DNA of 6,733 nucleotides from Candidatus Margulisiibacteriota bacterium (GTDB lineage: Bacteria; Margulisbacteria; WOR-1; O2-12-FULL-45-9): the NCBI GenBank assembly GCA_018814265.1, contig JAHIZU010000066.1:1-6733 (forward strand), in the 5' to 3' direction. Below the pieces are notes generated by a model that saw nothing but the letters and a program-made list of their open reading frames with translations, was not told where the DNA came from and ran no database searches. Shown here one piece after another: positions 1 through 6,182 of this stretch. The position numbers were made by a program, and so were the translations under genes. Position 1 is the stretch's first letter; the number at the start of each line of letters is the position of its first letter.

Positions 1-2
1 AA

Positions 3-710
3 CAGCTGTCCGGCGGACAAAGACAAAGGGTGGCGGTTGGCCGCGCTATTGTTCGGCGTCCAGAAGTTTTCTTGATGGATGAGCCATTGTCTAACCTGGA
101 CGCTAAATTAAGGGTCCAGATGCGAGCGGAATTGCAGCGCATCCATAAAACACTCAAAGCCACTGTGATCTATGTTACCCATGACCAGGTGGAAGCGATG
201 ACTTTGGGGCAGCGGGTAGCGGTTATCTTGAATGGCGAGCTCCAGCAGGTGCAAAATCCCCTGACGGTTTACCAGAAACCAGCAAACCGCTTTGTGGCCG
301 GCTTTATCGGCAGCCCGCCCATGAATTTCGTTAAAGGCACTATCAGTAAAAGAGGCAATGACCTGTATACCTTTAAAGCCGAAAGTTTTGAGCTGGAAGT
401 GCCTAAAGAAGTTGATCACTTGCTGGAAAGCTATGTTGGCAAGGAGATCATTTTTGGTATCCGGCCGGAAGATATCTGGGACATCCCTTCTTCTGATTGG
501 ATCAAGGAACGGCTGATCATGGAAGGCATAGTTGATTTTCGTGAAATTATTGGCGCGGAAACTTATTTGTACGTCCATGTGGGCAAGAACCCGCTGATCT
601 CCCGGGTAGGCGGGATGTGCGACGCCAGCACGGGCAGTAAGTTCAATATTGCTATTGACTTAAGAAAAGTGCATTTCTTTGATCCAACAACTCAACAAGC
701 TGTTATTTAG
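3..710 (+). CDS. ABC transporter ATP-binding protein, UgpC/MsmX/MalK type (5' end missing)
   Basis: This is the C-terminal 235 residues of a cytoplasmic ATPase that powers a carbohydrate-type ABC importer; the start and the Walker A motif lie left of the window. The visible part opens in the ABC signature LSGGQRQR (bases 6-29). It continues with Walker B and the D-loop ([16 protein letters not shown]) and the H-loop histidine in [12 protein letters not shown]. After the nucleotide-binding domain comes [11 protein letters not shown] and then a TOBE-like C-terminal domain with GIRPEDI. The end, [12 protein letters not shown], is typical of the UgpC/MalK subfamily, which has about 360-370 residues, so roughly one third is missing. 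This ATPase type often serves sugar, oligosaccharide or glycerol-phosphate importers and can be shared between several transporters; the substrate cannot be read from this fragment. The reading frame is open to base 3; the GTG at 30 lies inside the conserved domain and is not a real start. gcvPB begins 8 bases after the stop, suggesting co-transcription although the functions are not obviously linked. Confidence 0.93.
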   Translation, partial: QLSGGQRQRVAVGRAIVRRPEVFLMDEPLSNLDAKLRVQMRAELQRIHKTLKATVIYVTHDQVEAMTLGQRVAVILNGELQQVQNPLTVYQKPANRFVAGFIGSPPMNFVKGTISKRGNDLYTFKAESFELEVPKEVDHLLESYVGKEIIFGIRPEDIWDIPSSDWIKERLIMEGIVDFREIIGAETYLYVHVGKNPLISRVGGMCDASTGSKFNIAIDLRKVHFFDPTTQQAVI

Positions 711-718
711 GTTGTCAG

Positions 719-2185
719 GTGGATAGGAAAGAAGAACCGCTTATTTTTGAGAAGTCTTCGCCGGGGAGAAAAGCTTTTTCCCTGCCCGAGCTTGATATTC
801 CTGAAGAAAAATTAGAAAAACTTATTTCTGACGATCTGCTGCGCGAGGAATTGAACCTGCCCGAACTTTCCGAAGTTGATATTGTCCGACATTTCACCAA
901 TCTTTCCAGGAAAAATTTTGGCGTTGATAATGGTTTTTATCCTCTGGGGTCCTGCACCATGAAGTATAATCCAAAAGTTAATGAAGAGATCGCCGCGCTG
1001 CCTGGCTTTACGAACATCCATCCTTACCAGCCGGCAGAAGAAGTGCAGGGGATCCTGGCGCTGCTCTATAATTTTGAGCAATATTTATGCGCTGTCTTTG
1101 GCTACGACGCGTTTACTTTACAGCCGGCCGCAGGAGCGCATGGTGAATTAACTGCTCTTTTGATGATCAAGGCTTTTCATAGGGATCAGGGGGTAGGGGT
1201 TAGGGATAAGATAATCATTCCTGACTCATCGCACGGGACTAATCCCGCGTCTGTGTCTATGGTTGGCTATAAAAGTGTGGTGGTTAAATCAAACGGTCGA
1301 GGAAACCTTGATGTTGCTGGCTTGAAAAAGGTAGTTGGCGATGATACAGCTGGCCTGATGCTGACCAATCCCAATACTTTGGGGCTGTTTGATGAGCACA
1401 TTTTAGAAGTTGCGGACATAGTCCATAAGGCTGGCGGTTTGCTTTATTATGACGGTGCCAATGCCAACGCGACTTTAGGCATCTGCCGTCCCGCGGATCT
1501 GGGGTTTGATGTGGCTCATTTTAATCTTCACAAGACATTCTCAACCCCTCATGGTTGCGGCGGGCCGGGGGCGGGGCCGGTTGGAGTGAATAAGAAATTG
1601 GAACCTTTCCTGCCTGTTCCCAGAGTGGTCAAAGAATCATCTGGCTACAGGCTACGGGCTACTGGCTACGATAAATCCATTGGCAAAGTCCATTCTTTCC
1701 ATGGGAATATAAATGTTATTGTCAAAGCTTATGCCTATTTAAGATCGCTGGGGGCTGAAGGGCTAAAAGATGTGGCAGAGAATGCGGTTTTAAATGCTAA
1801 CTATGTGATGAAGCGATTAAAAGATCATTATTATCTGCCATATGACCGGACCTGCCAGCATGAATTCGTTATTTCAGCTAAGTGGCAGAAAGAAAAATAC
1901 GGGGTCAGGGCCCTGGATATTGCTAAAAGATTGCTGGATTACGGCTTTCATCCGCCAACTATTTATTTTCCTTTGATCGTGGAAGAAGCCATGATGATCG
2001 AACCAACGGAAACAGAGTCTAAAGAGACCCTGGATGAGTTTTGCGAGGCCATGATCAAGATAGCCAAAGAATGCGAAACTGATCCGGAATTAGTAAAAAA
2101 TGCCCCTTATACTACTCCAGTCAAAAGATTGGATGAGACCAAAGCTGCCCGCGAATCGAATTTGCGATGGACGCCTGGCAATTAA
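719..2185 (+). CDS. gcvPB: Glycine dehydrogenase (decarboxylating) subunit 2, PLP-binding
   Basis: P-protein beta subunit of the glycine cleavage system. With GcvPA it decarboxylates glycine and passes the aminomethyl group to lipoylated H protein in the cytoplasm. At 488 residues it matches the normal length for the split form. Family landmarks are the N-terminal [16 protein letters not shown] (8-23), [12 protein letters not shown] (74-85), HPYQP (101-105), [11 protein letters not shown] (168-178), the PLP-ring aspartate in YYDGANAN (D245), and [16 protein letters not shown] (269-284), in which K272 should form the Schiff base with PLP. The GTG at 719 is the only start that keeps the conserved N-terminus; it has at best a weak AGG upstream (709-711), so translation may be coupled to the preceding ABC gene. 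The 3' end overlaps the next gene by 19 bases. Two 28-base heptanucleotide arrays lie inside the gene (1181-1208 and 1643-1670). gcvPA usually lies directly upstream but is absent here; it must be elsewhere if the enzyme is functional. Confidence 0.95.
   Translation: MDRKEEPLIFEKSSPGRKAFSLPELDIPEEKLEKLISDDLLREELNLPELSEVDIVRHFTNLSRKNFGVDNGFYPLGSCTMKYNPKVNEEIAALPGFTNIHPYQPAEEVQGILALLYNFEQYLCAVFGYDAFTLQPAAGAHGELTALLMIKAFHRDQGVGVRDKIIIPDSSHGTNPASVSMVGYKSVVVKSNGRGNLDVAGLKKVVGDDTAGLMLTNPNTLGLFDEHILEVADIVHKAGGLLYYDGANANATLGICRPADLGFDVAHFNLHKTFSTPHGCGGPGAGPVGVNKKLEPFLPVPRVVKESSGYRLRATGYDKSIGKVHSFHGNINVIVKAYAYLRSLGAEGLKDVAENAVLNANYVMKRLKDHYYLPYDRTCQHEFVISAKWQKEKYGVRALDIAKRLLDYGFHPPTIYFPLIVEEAMMIEPTETESKETLDEFCEAMIKIAKECETDPELVKNAPYTTPVKRLDETKAARESNLRWTPGN
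1181..1208 (+). repeat. Heptanucleotide tandem array, four imperfect units, inside gcvPB
   Basis: Four consecutive 7-bp units each start with AGGG, followed by ATC, GGT, GTT and ATA. They encode about residues 155-164 of GcvPB ([10 protein letters not shown]), between a helix and the strand leading to [11 protein letters not shown], where a variable surface loop is expected. The frame is kept. The units are less regular than in the second array of this gene, so chance is harder to exclude for this one alone. Confidence 0.55.
1643..1670 (+). repeat. Heptanucleotide tandem array, four GGCTACN units, inside gcvPB
   Basis: GGCTAC occurs four times at exactly 7-bp spacing (starts 1643, 1650, 1657, 1664), with the seventh base A, G, T and G. 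It encodes GYRLRATGY (309-317), just before the conserved [11 protein letters not shown] segment. Because 7 is not a multiple of 3, the same DNA unit is read in all three frames and gives a non-repetitive peptide. Four exact hexamers in register are very unlikely by chance. Confidence 0.88.
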
Positions 2186-2877
2186 TAATTTCTCCTGATT
2201 GTTCAGGGGCCTGCCACATGCAGTCTGACCTCAAGATGTTCAATGAGTTTGTGGTTGGTGGCCAACCGTCAGCCCTCCAAATCTATTCCTGGCAGCCAAA
2301 GTGTATTTCTTACGGCTATGCTCAAGACATTGAAAATGAATTAGCTGTTAAAGAGGCTAAACAGCTGGGCTGGGATATTGTTAAACGACCAACAGGTGGG
2401 GGAATTGTTTTTCACAATGAAGCGGAAGTTACTTATTCGCTAGTAACGGAAATTGATAATCCCAAGTTGCCTAACGGATTGGTTCCTGCTTATAAGAAAA
2501 TTTCTGAGGCTGTTGTGTTTGCTTTAAGGAGCTTGGGGGTGGAGGCAGGGATAAGAGAGCAGAAAGTAGAACGTAGAGCGTTGAACGTAGGATTGTGTTT
2601 TTCTTATCCGGCTGAATATGAGATCGTTGTAAATAATCTGAAGATCGTTGGCTCAGCACAGAAAAGAGGCAAGAGGGCTTTGCTGCAGCAAGGCTCGATT
2701 TTTGTGCGCAACATGTCCTTTGATGAATTAGCGCTATTGAAGAAGCCAGGACAGGAGTATAATTCTGTCAGCGTGGAAGAGGTCCTGGGCCGGGAAGTTG
2801 ATTTTGATGAACTTAGTCAGGCTTTGATCAAAGGATTTCATGAAGTTTTGTGTATTGATTTTGGAACCCGCGACTAA
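2167..2877 (+). CDS. lipM: Octanoyl/lipoyl transferase of the LipM/LplA family
   Basis: Cytoplasmic enzyme of lipoate biosynthesis or attachment, best read as LipM. LipM moves octanoate from acyl carrier protein to a lysine of the glycine cleavage H protein, after which LipA inserts sulfur. The 236 residues fit a single BPL/LplA/LipB-type catalytic domain. Visible signatures are [18 protein letters not shown] at the N-terminus, [10 protein letters not shown] (74-83), a cysteine in [11 protein letters not shown] (C144) at the place of the LipM catalytic cysteine, the conserved lysine K159 in [11 protein letters not shown], and LLQQGSIFV (172-180). There is no room for the C-terminal accessory domain of E. 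coli-type LplA ligases, and the cysteine favours a transferase. A LipL-type amidotransferase or a short lipoate ligase remains possible. The ATG at 2167 lies within the gcvPB end and has no clear Shine-Dalgarno sequence, so translational coupling is likely. Its place after gcvPB fits, since the glycine cleavage H protein is a lipoylated protein. A heptanucleotide array (2562-2589) lies just before the C144 motif, and the stop codon sits in a hairpin loop. Confidence 0.85.
   Translation: MDAWQLIISPDCSGACHMQSDLKMFNEFVVGGQPSALQIYSWQPKCISYGYAQDIENELAVKEAKQLGWDIVKRPTGGGIVFHNEAEVTYSLVTEIDNPKLPNGLVPAYKKISEAVVFALRSLGVEAGIREQKVERRALNVGLCFSYPAEYEIVVNNLKIVGSAQKRGKRALLQQGSIFVRNMSFDELALLKKPGQEYNSVSVEEVLGREVDFDELSQALIKGFHEVLCIDFGTRD
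2562..2589 (+). repeat. Heptanucleotide tandem array, four GAACGTA-type units, inside lipM
   Basis: Four 7-bp units have consensus GAACGTA. Units 2 and 4 are exact, unit 1 has A at position 4, and unit 3 has G at position 3 and T at position 7. A more degenerate unit (GAGAGCA, 2555-2561) may precede them. The array encodes about residues 132-141 ([10 protein letters not shown]), between the GVEAGI strand and the LCFSYP cysteine motif, a region that varies in the family. The frame is preserved. Confidence 0.75.
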
Positions 2878-2890
2878 ACGTCGCGGTTCC
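2863..2890 (+). repeat. GC-rich inverted repeat (hairpin) spanning the lipM stop codon
   Basis: Left arm GGAACCCGCGAC (2863-2874) pairs with right arm GTCGCGGTTCC (2880-2890), giving 11 base pairs with one bulged C and a five-base loop TAAAC (2875-2879). The lipM stop codon TAA (2875-2877) is in the loop. No T-run follows, so it does not look like a Rho-independent terminator. It could be a REP-like palindrome, an mRNA-processing or stability element, or a modulator of rtcB translation, since rtcB starts 23 bases after it. Confidence 0.7.
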
Positions 2891-2912
2891 GAGCAACAGG
2901 GATGGTGATGAG

Positions 2913-4316
2913 ATGGGTTGGCGATCAGTATTTAAACAACTGGACGATTACCGCTTTTTGATCCCCAAAAGCTTTAAAGATGGCATGCGCACCGATGGCT
3001 TGATCTACTCAAATGCCGCAATGATCCAGCATATTTTCTCAGAAAACGCTCACGAGCAGGTGGCTAATGTGGCTTGTTTGCCTGGCATTGTTGGCCGCTC
3101 CCTGGCTATGCCGGATATTCACCTTGGCTATGGTTTTACCATTGGAGGTGTAGCGGCTTTTGATCCAAAAGAAGACGGCATTATTTCCCCTGGTGGGGTT
3201 GGTTATGACATCAACTGCGGGGTCAGGGTCCTGCGCACTGACCTGGTTAAGAAGGAAGTTGAGCCCAAGCTCAGGCAGATGGTCGATACCCTGGCCAGCA
3301 ACGTGCCCTCCGGGGTTGGCTCGGAATCCGAGCTGAGCTTATCCCGCAAAGACCTGGACAAGATCCTGGAAACAGGCTCCAGCTGGGCGGTCAAGAACGG
3401 GTACGGAACAGGTGATGATTTGGATCAGACCGAGTCCCGGGGCTGTTTGGAGTGGGCTGATGCGTCCCTGGTATCATCACATGCCAAGGAAAGAGGGACT
3501 TCCCAACAGGGCACTCTGGGCTCTGGCAACCACTTCCTGGAGGTCCAGTATATTGAGGAGATTTACGACGACAAAATTGCTCAAGCGTGGGGTTTGTTTA
3601 AGGATCAAGTGACGATCATGGTGCATTCCGGTTCCCGCGGCCTGGGGCATCAGGTCTGTACAGACTATATAAAGGTGATGATTAGGGCGGCCCAAAAGTA
3701 CGGCATAAAGCTGCCAGACCGCCAGCTTTGCTGCGCGCCAGTATCGTCACCTGAGGGTAAGGATTACTTTGGAGCCATGGCCGCGGCTGCCAACTTTGCC
3801 TGGTGCAACCGGCAGATGCTGATGCATTGGACCAGGGAAACTTTTGCCCAGGTTATGGGTGGTTCAGCTGACCGATTGGGCATCAGATTGGTCTATGATG
3901 TGGCGCACAATATCGCTAAGATGGAAGAGCATGGCGGCAAAATTTTATGCGTTCACCGCAAGGGCGCGACCCGGGCTTTTCCGGATCAACCAGTGTTAGT
4001 TCCTGGTGACATGGGCCGGTATTCTTACATCATGGTTGGCACAGAAAAAGCCATGCAGGAAACCTGGGGTTCTGTTTGCCATGGAGCTGGCCGGCTAATG
4101 AGCCGCTCAGCTGCTTCTAGAAAATTCTCACCAGGCCAGCTGACCGCTGAGCTGGAAAAGCAAGGGATACTAGTGCGCTCGGCTACCAGGAAAGGTTTGG
4201 TCGAAGAGGCGCCCGGAGCATATAAAGATGTTAGGGAAGTAGTGGATGTTGTCCATAATTCCGGGCTTGCCAGAAAGATTGCCAGAATGCGGCCGATGTG
4301 TGTGGTGAAGGGATAA
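2913..4316 (+). CDS. rtcB: RtcB, tRNA-splicing/RNA-repair 3'-phosphate RNA ligase
   Basis: GTP- and manganese-dependent RNA ligase that joins 2',3'-cyclic-phosphate or 3'-phosphate ends to 5'-OH ends, acting in RNA repair. At 467 residues it is full length. The whole active site is recognisable: D99 and C102 in GYDINCGVR, N206 and H207 in GSGNHFLEV, H238 in HSGSRGLGH, H332 in YDVAHNIAK, and H390 in GSVCHGAGR, the histidine expected to carry GMP. PGDMGRYSY (364-372) and the C-terminal ARMRPMCVVKG also fit the family. The ATG at 2913 is the natural start; the ATGs at 2902 and 2908 are out of frame. A weak ACAGGGA lies about 11 bases upstream. It follows lipM by 35 bases and is probably transcribed with it. 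No archease or RtcA gene is in the window, so the cofactor, if needed, is elsewhere. Sampled stretches are 58-62% G+C, higher than the lipoprotein gene beyond it. Its last 12 codons occur again at 6142-6177. Confidence 0.96.
   Translation: MGWRSVFKQLDDYRFLIPKSFKDGMRTDGLIYSNAAMIQHIFSENAHEQVANVACLPGIVGRSLAMPDIHLGYGFTIGGVAAFDPKEDGIISPGGVGYDINCGVRVLRTDLVKKEVEPKLRQMVDTLASNVPSGVGSESELSLSRKDLDKILETGSSWAVKNGYGTGDDLDQTESRGCLEWADASLVSSHAKERGTSQQGTLGSGNHFLEVQYIEEIYDDKIAQAWGLFKDQVTIMVHSGSRGLGHQVCTDYIKVMIRAAQKYGIKLPDRQLCCAPVSSPEGKDYFGAMAAAANFAWCNRQMLMHWTRETFAQVMGGSADRLGIRLVYDVAHNIAKMEEHGGKILCVHRKGATRAFPDQPVLVPGDMGRYSYIMVGTEKAMQETWGSVCHGAGRLMSRSAASRKFSPGQLTAELEKQGILVRSATRKGLVEEAPGAYKDVREVVDVVHNSGLARKIARMRPMCVVKG
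4281..4316 (+). repeat. Direct repeat, copy 1: functional 3' end of rtcB
   Basis: The last 12 codons of rtcB (ARMRPMCVVKG plus TAA) form one copy of a 36-bp imperfect direct repeat; the other is at 6142-6177. The copies share a 14-bp identical core (ATGCGGCCGATGTG, 4287-4300) followed after one mismatch by GTGGTGAAGGG. The codon differences are AGA/CGG, TGT/TGC, GGA/GGG and TAA/TGA, so the peptide is unchanged. Similarity stops abruptly on both sides. Confidence 0.9.
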
Positions 4317-4340
4317 TTAACTTTCTTGGCAGCCAGGAGC

Positions 4341-4376
4341 AGCATTTTGGAGAGTTCTTCGAAAAGAGTGCTTTTT
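4341..4376 (+). terminator. Possible weak Rho-independent terminator after rtcB
   Basis: AGCATTTT (4341-4348) can pair with AAGAGTGCT-side bases 4365-4372, giving eight pairs of which two are G-U. The loop is 16 bases, and the stem runs into five T residues (4372-4376). It lies 24 bases after the rtcB stop and before the converging lipoprotein gene, which is where a terminator is expected. The stem is weak and its loop is long. Confidence 0.35.
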
Positions 4377-4397
4377 GATAAACACTGAGTAAACTCG

Positions 4398-6053
4398 CTA
4401 TTGGACAGCCAGTCCTGGGTTTGCTTCAGACAGCAGCTCAACTATGGTTGAGGTGACCGCTCCCCGAAAAATGGCTGGAATGACGGTGATATCTAAGGAG
4501 ATCTGCTGTTGTGCTGGAATGGTAATAGTATTGTTAATTTTCAAGTCCCGAATAAATCTTATTTTGCGCGGAGATCCTTTATCATCGAAGTATAGGTCGA
4601 TAGTATTTGGGGGAATGACCAGATCCTGGGATTGGCGCAAAATATCCAAAACATCATTCATTTTGACATCCTCAACTTTATTTCCGCGTATTATTTTGAG
4701 CGGGGGAAGATAAGAAGCGTAATCTTCCACCTTGCCCGCCATACTGGGATGCCTCTCCATAAACAGGGCGATCGGAAGTTTTACTTCGGACATTAGAATG
4801 CCACCTTCGAACGGAGCGAAAGATTTATCGCACATCAGAGAAAGGGCGAGATTCTCTTCCGGGAAAAGCGGTCGCTGATATAATAAATTGCCGCCTTCGG
4901 CATGGCATATTTTTTCTCCTGCAAGTAATCTTATCCCTTCTGCAGTCATCGGCCTGGCTAAACATCCTGATTCTACTCGACCAGAAGGATGGAATGAAAC
5001 CGTGCCGGGTAAGCTGAGTGTAATCCAGAAAAGATTATCCGCTGTTTCTGATTTATATCCTGCATATGATATTCCATCGATCTCGGTATCCCGGGCCAGT
5101 GTTCCGTTAGCGGGAATACCGTTTTCGTATAACAGAAAAAAGGGGTTGTCGCGAACAAAGACTATATTATTACCATTAACGTTAAACTCCGTGTCGCGGA
5201 GTAGACTGCCAGATTTTGGGCGCCCATTGGGGTAAAAATCAATGCTTGTATTGCCGCGGAAAACAACTTTATTGCCATTGACAGTGAACGCTGTGTCGTG
5301 AAGAAGGGTGCCTGAAGCCAGGATCCCGTTGCCATACAATTCTAATGAAGAACTGTAACTATCAGAACCACCGGAGAAATGTACTCTAACGCCGTTGACC
5401 ATTAGGCCGGTGTCGTGAGCCAGGCGCCCTCTAATAGAATTATCGTACTTCCATAACAACGGTCCGCTTCGAAAGGTCACTTCTAGACCTTTGATTAGAA
5501 ACTTAATATCTTTTGAAACATTGAAAGCAATTCCATCATTAAATATATCTATTTTATCCCCGGACTGTAACGTTACTTGATTGTTAAAAATGGTAAATGT
5601 TGTTTCCTGGGCTAGAGTTGCGGTAATGTAACTCAAAGATTTTTCAACTTCAATTTCATTAGAACGAGCATCGAATGTGCCGTCAAATTTAAACTCAGTT
5701 CCTTCTTTGAGGGTGAAGCTTATATCCTTAGGCGATAGAATAATTGTTAGATCGAGCTGTAGTATGCCTCTGAAAACATAGTTTTTAATATAATCAAGCG
5801 CATCGGAGGTTACGGTCTGGACCGTCCCGGCTTGAAAATATTTGTCTTGGTTTTCAACCAGCTGCTTGATGATCTGTTCTCTTGATCCGGATATTACGGT
5901 TCTCTCTCCCGAATGACTTATTGCGGGTCGGAGCCCATCTTTAAAATGTGGGGCGGAGGAGCCGCAGCTCGCGGCTGCCAGGGCGATCGATAAGCGGGCG
6001 GCCAGGCGCCTGGCACTGTTACTCAGGCTGACGCGGTTAAATCCTAGTTGCAT
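4398..6053 (-). CDS. Probable lipoprotein with tandem beta-type repeats, function unknown
   Basis: 551 residues, not recognised as a named protein. The N-terminus has a basic segment (SARRLAARL, 13-21), a short hydrophobic stretch and a lipobox-like AAASC with C30, followed by GSS. This suggests a lipid-anchored envelope protein with a 29-residue signal; alanine at -3 makes the lipobox less than ideal. Residues 209 to about 370 hold at least four tandem units opening with G-x-L-x-x-D-T (G209, G248, G282, G317) and a partial fifth at G363. A typical unit continues with VNG, a V-x-F strand and a (F/Y)-x-x-x-G turn. Degenerate copies seem to extend back to about residue 144. The alternating pattern suggests stacked beta hairpins or a beta-solenoid, loosely like the YwqK/MORN-type repeats of bacterial surface proteins. 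The C-terminal 100 residues (KIIRGNKVEDV onward) are a separate unidentified region. The ATG at 6053 is supported by a strong Shine-Dalgarno. It converges on rtcB, lies within the inferred insertion, and is more AT-rich than its neighbours. The 5' leader contains the displaced rtcB tail. Confidence 0.82.
   Translation of the reverse strand: MQLGFNRVSLSNSARRLAARLSIALAAASCGSSAPHFKDGLRPAISHSGERTVISGSREQIIKQLVENQDKYFQAGTVQTVTSDALDYIKNYVFRGILQLDLTIILSPKDISFTLKEGTEFKFDGTFDARSNEIEVEKSLSYITATLAQETTFTIFNNQVTLQSGDKIDIFNDGIAFNVSKDIKFLIKGLEVTFRSGPLLWKYDNSIRGRLAHDTGLMVNGVRVHFSGGSDSYSSSLELYGNGILASGTLLHDTAFTVNGNKVVFRGNTSIDFYPNGRPKSGSLLRDTEFNVNGNNIVFVRDNPFFLLYENGIPANGTLARDTEIDGISYAGYKSETADNLFWITLSLPGTVSFHPSGRVESGCLARPMTAEGIRLLAGEKICHAEGGNLLYQRPLFPEENLALSLMCDKSFAPFEGGILMSEVKLPIALFMERHPSMAGKVEDYASYLPPLKIIRGNKVEDVKMNDVLDILRQSQDLVIPPNTIDLYFDDKGSPRKIRFIRDLKINNTITIPAQQQISLDITVIPAIFRGAVTSTIVELLSEANPGLAVQ
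4944..5429 (-). repeat. Tandem protein-repeat region of the lipoprotein gene
   Basis: Coding DNA for residues 209-370. Unit starts are G209, G248, G282, G317 and G363, giving spacings of 39, 34, 35 and 46 residues. Conserved positions are the opening G-x-L-x-x-D-T and a central VNG (219-221, 258-260, 292-294; DG at 326-327). A closing N-G or S-G turn follows at 242-243, 276-277, 311-312 and 357-358. On the plus strand the traces are GTGTCG boxes near 5193, 5293 and 5412. Units have diverged at DNA level, so the duplication is not recent. Confidence 0.75.
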
Positions 6054-6059
6054 TCTGTT

Positions 6060-6066
6060 CTCCTCT
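6060..6066 (-). promoter_or_regulatory. Shine-Dalgarno site of the lipoprotein gene
   Basis: On the minus strand AGAGGAG ends six bases before the ATG at 6053. It is the clearest ribosome binding site in the window and fixes the start of the lipoprotein gene. The leader just upstream (about 6067-6130) is AT-rich and could contain a promoter, but I see no pair of -35 and -10 boxes good enough to call. Confidence 0.75.
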
Positions 6067-6141
6067 AATGGTAATTTCCATATATTTATCGTTAAAAATG
6101 AATGATAATTTCAGCTATACGGAAAAATATTTTGAGCAGGA

Positions 6142-6177
6142 GCCCGGATGCGGCCGATGTGCGTGGTGAAGGGGTGA
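6142..6177 (+). pseudogene. Displaced 3' end of rtcB (direct repeat, copy 2)
   Basis: Twelve codons read GCC CGG ATG CGG CCG ATG, then TGC GTG GTG AAG GGG TGA, translating to ARMRPMCVVKG and a stop, identical in protein to the real rtcB end at 4281-4316. Upstream bases give AG preceded by an in-frame TGA (6133-6135) and no rtcB similarity, so this is an isolated gene tail. It ends 5 bp before the stop of the minus-strand gene on the right, a tight convergent layout that would be natural for an original rtcB end. That all differences are silent means it was under protein-level selection until recently, or came from another functional rtcB. Confidence 0.85.
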
Positions 6178-6182
6178 GATCT

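Larger units (their letters stand above)
4284..6144. mobile_element. Putative 1.86-kb insertion at the 3' end of rtcB (inferred)
   Basis: The segment between equivalent points of the two rtcB-tail copies is 1861 bp. It holds one complete minus-strand gene, the repeat lipoprotein, and would have supplied a new synonymous rtcB end. Sampled lipoprotein stretches are about 32-47% G+C, against 58-62% in rtcB and 50-55% in the gene to the right, which supports a different origin. Integrative elements that use gene 3' ends typically leave this pattern, but there is no integrase, transposase or terminal inverted repeat here. Decay of a tandem rtcB duplication, or recombination between related genomes, would look similar. 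Boundaries are only as exact as the repeat. Confidence 0.35.

Noticed and set aside
1643..1670. Considered whether the short repeats could be a CRISPR array or an origin iteron set.
   Set aside because: Units are 7 bp with no spacers, lie inside an intact conserved coding sequence, and have no neighbouring cas or replication gene.
2863..2890. Hairpin after lipM as a Rho-independent terminator.
   Set aside because: The stem is strong enough, but the bases after it (GAGCAACAGG) have no T-tract, and rtcB begins 23 bases later on the same strand.
3412..3612. Additional frames overlapping rtcB on both strands (for example 3412-3612 plus, 3477-3695 minus, 4025-4441 minus).
   Set aside because: rtcB is intact with its full active site, and these are shadows of it with no start signals or family features.
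4444..5235. Plus-strand open frames of 89 and 115 codons opposite the lipoprotein gene.
   Set aside because: They are antisense to a gene with a clear start, strong ribosome binding site and coherent protein repeats. Their translations show no recognisable domain.
6001..6014. Perfect 14-bp palindrome GCCAGGCGCCTGGC, with a 6-bp stem (5960-5976) nearby, in the 5' coding part of the lipoprotein gene.
   Set aside because: Both lie in GC-rich codons for the Arg/Ala/Leu-rich signal peptide, where such symmetry arises easily. There is no second copy or operator context, so I do not call a regulatory site.
6067..6130. Possible promoter for the lipoprotein gene in the AT-rich leader (TATA-like stretches such as TATAGC and TAAATA on the minus strand).
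   Set aside because: No -35 element at acceptable spacing was found. AT-richness alone does not support a specific call.
4317..6182. Looked for transposase, integrase, terminal inverted repeats or target-site duplication bounding the lipoprotein segment, and for tRNA genes in the whole window.
   Set aside because: None was seen; only the rtcB-tail direct repeat marks the boundaries.
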